Assembly (NCBI GenBank): GCA_017545325.1
Contig: JAFWOX010000091.1
Span: 1-64,000, forward strand
Direction of reading: 5' to 3'
DNA length: 64,000 bases
DNA from: Oscillospiraceae bacterium
Lineage (GTDB): Bacteria > Bacillota_A > Clostridia > Oscillospirales > Oscillospiraceae
Shown: positions 62,356 to 64,000 of the stretch, piece after piece
Layout of the letters: each line of letters opens with the position of its first letter
Numbering within the stretch: position 1 is the first letter of the stretch
Position numbers and translations under genes: made by a program
Notes under the pieces: generated by a model
The model's database searches: none
Seen by the model: the letters and a program-made list of their open reading frames with translations, nothing else
Told to the model about the DNA's origin: nothing

Positions 62356-64000
62356 GCTTTTTCCTCCTCCCCGGCTGCGCCGGTCTCCTCATGAAAATGC
62401 CGGTAGACCGCTGCCGCCGCATTCCTGGGCACGATCTTCGCCAGCTCCTCCTCCGAGGCGGCGGCAATGGCCTTGATGGATCTGAATTCCTTCAGCAGAT
62501 CATTCCGCCGCTTCTCCCCCACGCCGGGGATGCCGTCCAGCCTGGAGCCGATCCGCTTGGACCGGAGGCTGCGCTGGTAGGTGATGGCGAAGCGGTGGGT
62601 CTCCTCCTGCACCCGGCCGATCCAGGCAAAGGCGGCGGGGTTCCCCTCCAGGCCGATCTCCCCGCCTCCGGGCTCCGCCAGGGCCCGGGTGCGGTGCTTA
62701 TCGTCCTTCACCATGCCCAGCACCGGGATATCCAGGTCGAACGCCCGGAGCACCTCCAGGGCGGTGCGGGCGTGAACGCTGCCCCCGTCGATGAGGAACA
62801 GATCCGGCAGGAGGGCGAACTTCTCGTTCCCCTCCCGATACTCCGTCAGGCGGCGGGTCAGGGTCTCCCGCATGCTGGCATAGTCGTCCGCCCCGGTGAC
62901 GGTCTTCATTTTGAACCGGCGGTAATCCCGCTTCAGGGGGCGGGTATCCGTGAATACGGTCATGGAGGCGACGATGTCGTCGTTCCCCAGGTTGGAGATA
63001 TCGTAGGCCTCCACCCGCCGGGGGAGTCGGGGCAGGGCGGCGGCATTCTGCAGCCATTTCAGGATGGCGGAGATCCGCTCCTCCCGGTCCGTCTCCCGCT
63101 CCACCTCCTGCCGGGCGTTCAGCTGGGCGGTCTCGGCCCGGAGGCGCATGTCCCCCCGCTTCGGCACGGTCAGGGTCACCCTCCGGCCGTAGGTCTCGGT
63201 GAAGAGCCGGGCCAGCTCCTCCCCGTCCTCCGGCTCAACGGGCAGAAGGATGCGGGGAGGGCAGCAGCCCCGGACGGCGTAATACTGCCGCAGAAGGGCG
63301 CTGAGGACCTCGCCGTCGCTCTCCTCCATGGGGATCTCCAGCAGGGACAGGTCCTTGTCCAGCAGCTTGCCGCCGATATAATGGAGCACGGTGAAGCAGC
63401 ATTTGGCGGCGCCCCGGTGGAAGCCCACGGCGTCCGTATCCGCCATGGCGCCGGAGACGGCCAGCTGCTTTTCCCCCAGGCTGCGCACAGCCTTCAGCCG
63501 GTCCCGGAGCATAGCCGCCTGCTCGAAGCGCAGCTCCTCCGCCGCGGCCTCCATCTCCTCCTGCAGCTCGGCCTCCAGCTCCCCGGTGCGCCCCTCGAAT
63601 ACCAGAACGGCGGCGTTCATCCGCCGGCGGTATTCCTCGCTCCCCGGCTGACCGGTGCACCAGCCCTGGCAGAGGCCCATGTCCTTGTTCAGGCATGGGC
63701 GGCCCTTCCCCAGGTCCGCCGGGAAGCGGCGGGAGCAGGAGGGGAGCAGCAGGGCCCGGCTCACGGCGCTGATGGCGGAAAACAGCGTCGTCCGGCTGCC
63801 GAAGGGGCCCAGGTACCGGGCGCCGTCCTTCTCCGGCCTGCCCGCCACCCGGAAGACGGGATACTCCTCCCGTGGGTCGTAGCGCAGATAGGGGTAGCCC
63901 TTGTCGTCCTTCAGCAGGATGTTGTACCGGGGCTTATGGAGCTTGATGAGCTGGTTTTCCGTGATCAGGGCCTCGAACTCGCTGCGCACCATGATCACGT
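62352..64000 (-). CDS. uvrC: excinuclease ABC subunit C, N-terminus beyond the window
   Basis: About 549 C-terminal residues of UvrC are visible; the frame is open to the right edge, so roughly 50-60 residues with most of the GIY-YIG nuclease are missing. The first visible part, ALITENQLIKLHKPRYNILL followed by DDKGYPYLRYDP, is the end of that domain. A Cys-containing region, the UVR helix (EEMEAAAEELRFEQAAMLRD), the RNase H-like second nuclease (EAYDISNLGNDDIVASMTVF) and C-terminal helix-hairpin-helices (LDGIPGVGEKRRNDLLKEF) follow. It makes both cuts in nucleotide excision repair. It heads a uvrC-rsmD-coaD operon. Confidence 0.96.
   Translation of the reverse strand, partial: VIMVRSEFEALITENQLIKLHKPRYNILLKDDKGYPYLRYDPREEYPVFRVAGRPEKDGARYLGPFGSRTTLFSAISAVSRALLLPSCSRRFPADLGKGRPCLNKDMGLCQGWCTGQPGSEEYRRRMNAAVLVFEGRTGELEAELQEEMEAAAEELRFEQAAMLRDRLKAVRSLGEKQLAVSGAMADTDAVGFHRGAAKCCFTVLHYIGGKLLDKDLSLLEIPMEESDGEVLSALLRQYYAVRGCCPPRILLPVEPEDGEELARLFTETYGRRVTLTVPKRGDMRLRAETAQLNARQEVERETDREERISAILKWLQNAAALPRLPRRVEAYDISNLGNDDIVASMTVFTDTRPLKRDYRRFKMKTVTGADDYASMRETLTRRLTEYREGNEKFALLPDLFLIDGGSVHARTALEVLRAFDLDIPVLGMVKDDKHRTRALAEPGGGEIGLEGNPAAFAWIGRVQEETHRFAITYQRSLRSKRIGSRLDGIPGVGEKRRNDLLKEFRSIKAIAAASEEELAKIVPRNAAAAVYRHFHEETGAAGEEEKA

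Overview
The window reads as chromosomal backbone from a GC-rich, anaerobic, spore-forming member of the Bacillota, class Clostridia. The indicators are a T-box leader on pheST, SpoIIID, CotF-type coat proteins, IreB and DUF1292 proteins, RNase J, a Crh-like HPr-family protein, a glycyl radical enzyme, and a probable pyrophosphate-type phosphofructokinase. Gene density is high. Both strands are used in short operons, and most have readable sigma-A promoters and GC-rich intrinsic terminators. I saw no tRNA or rRNA gene, transposase, integrase or CRISPR array. A family-level placement (for example Oscillospirales or Christensenellales) would be a guess.

Layout. 0-2.4 kb: minus-strand xpaC-like, telA-like and lemA-like genes; the last runs off the left edge. 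2.5-6.3 kb: a glycyl radical enzyme followed by a formylglycine-generating-enzyme-fold protein. 6.3-10.4 kb: rpe, recR, RNase J (apparent ACG start), an ArsC-family protein and dCMP deaminase. 10.4-11.1 kb: a less GC-rich divergent pair, an XRE regulator and a 53-residue protein, with a candidate operator inside a near-consensus promoter. 11.1-16.9 kb (minus): a frameshifted SH3/NlpC-P60 hydrolase, a small conserved protein, ireB, and pheS-pheT behind a T-box. 17-21 kb: small envelope proteins, a lone MazF and coat proteins. 21-25.5 kb: a MATE exporter divergent from a class A penicillin-binding protein. 25.5-33.6 kb: serC-serA, a DUF3784 protein, an HPr-like protein with mtaB, a cysteine desulfurase, and hom-lysC. 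33.7-38.6 kb: a four-helix membrane protein, spoIIID, an ECF sigma factor with an RsgI-like partner carrying a long Asp/Glu/His repeat, a duplicated beta-domain exported protein, a DUF1292 protein and a very probable 6S RNA gene. 38.6-44.5 kb: a PrsA/SurA-like foldase, a BlaI/BlaR-type pair, a membrane-bound XRE regulator and a flavoprotein. 44.6-49.5 kb: a decayed PIN-domain remnant and an operon of an HD-domain protein with a heterodimeric ABC exporter. 49.6-54.6 kb: a CoA-transferase, rpsF-ssb-rpsR, and a PadR operon with two membrane proteins. 54.6-57 kb: fba and a phosphofructokinase gene, divergent from a shared inverted-repeat promoter region. 57-64 kb (minus): uvrC-rsmD-coaD, a coiled-coil protein, secDF, a double-GNAT protein and a coiled-coil membrane protein.

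How the genes fit together: amino-acid supply (serC-serA, hom-lysC), fermentative carbon flow (aldolase, phosphofructokinase, CoA-transferase, glycyl radical enzyme), translation and replication housekeeping (pheST, rpsF-ssb-rpsR, recR, uvrC), envelope growth and sporulation. Three genes (11157-12226, 44882-46686, 48504-49533) are each broken by one G/C-run length change. This fits sequencing error at least as well as gene decay, so the restored products should be kept in mind.
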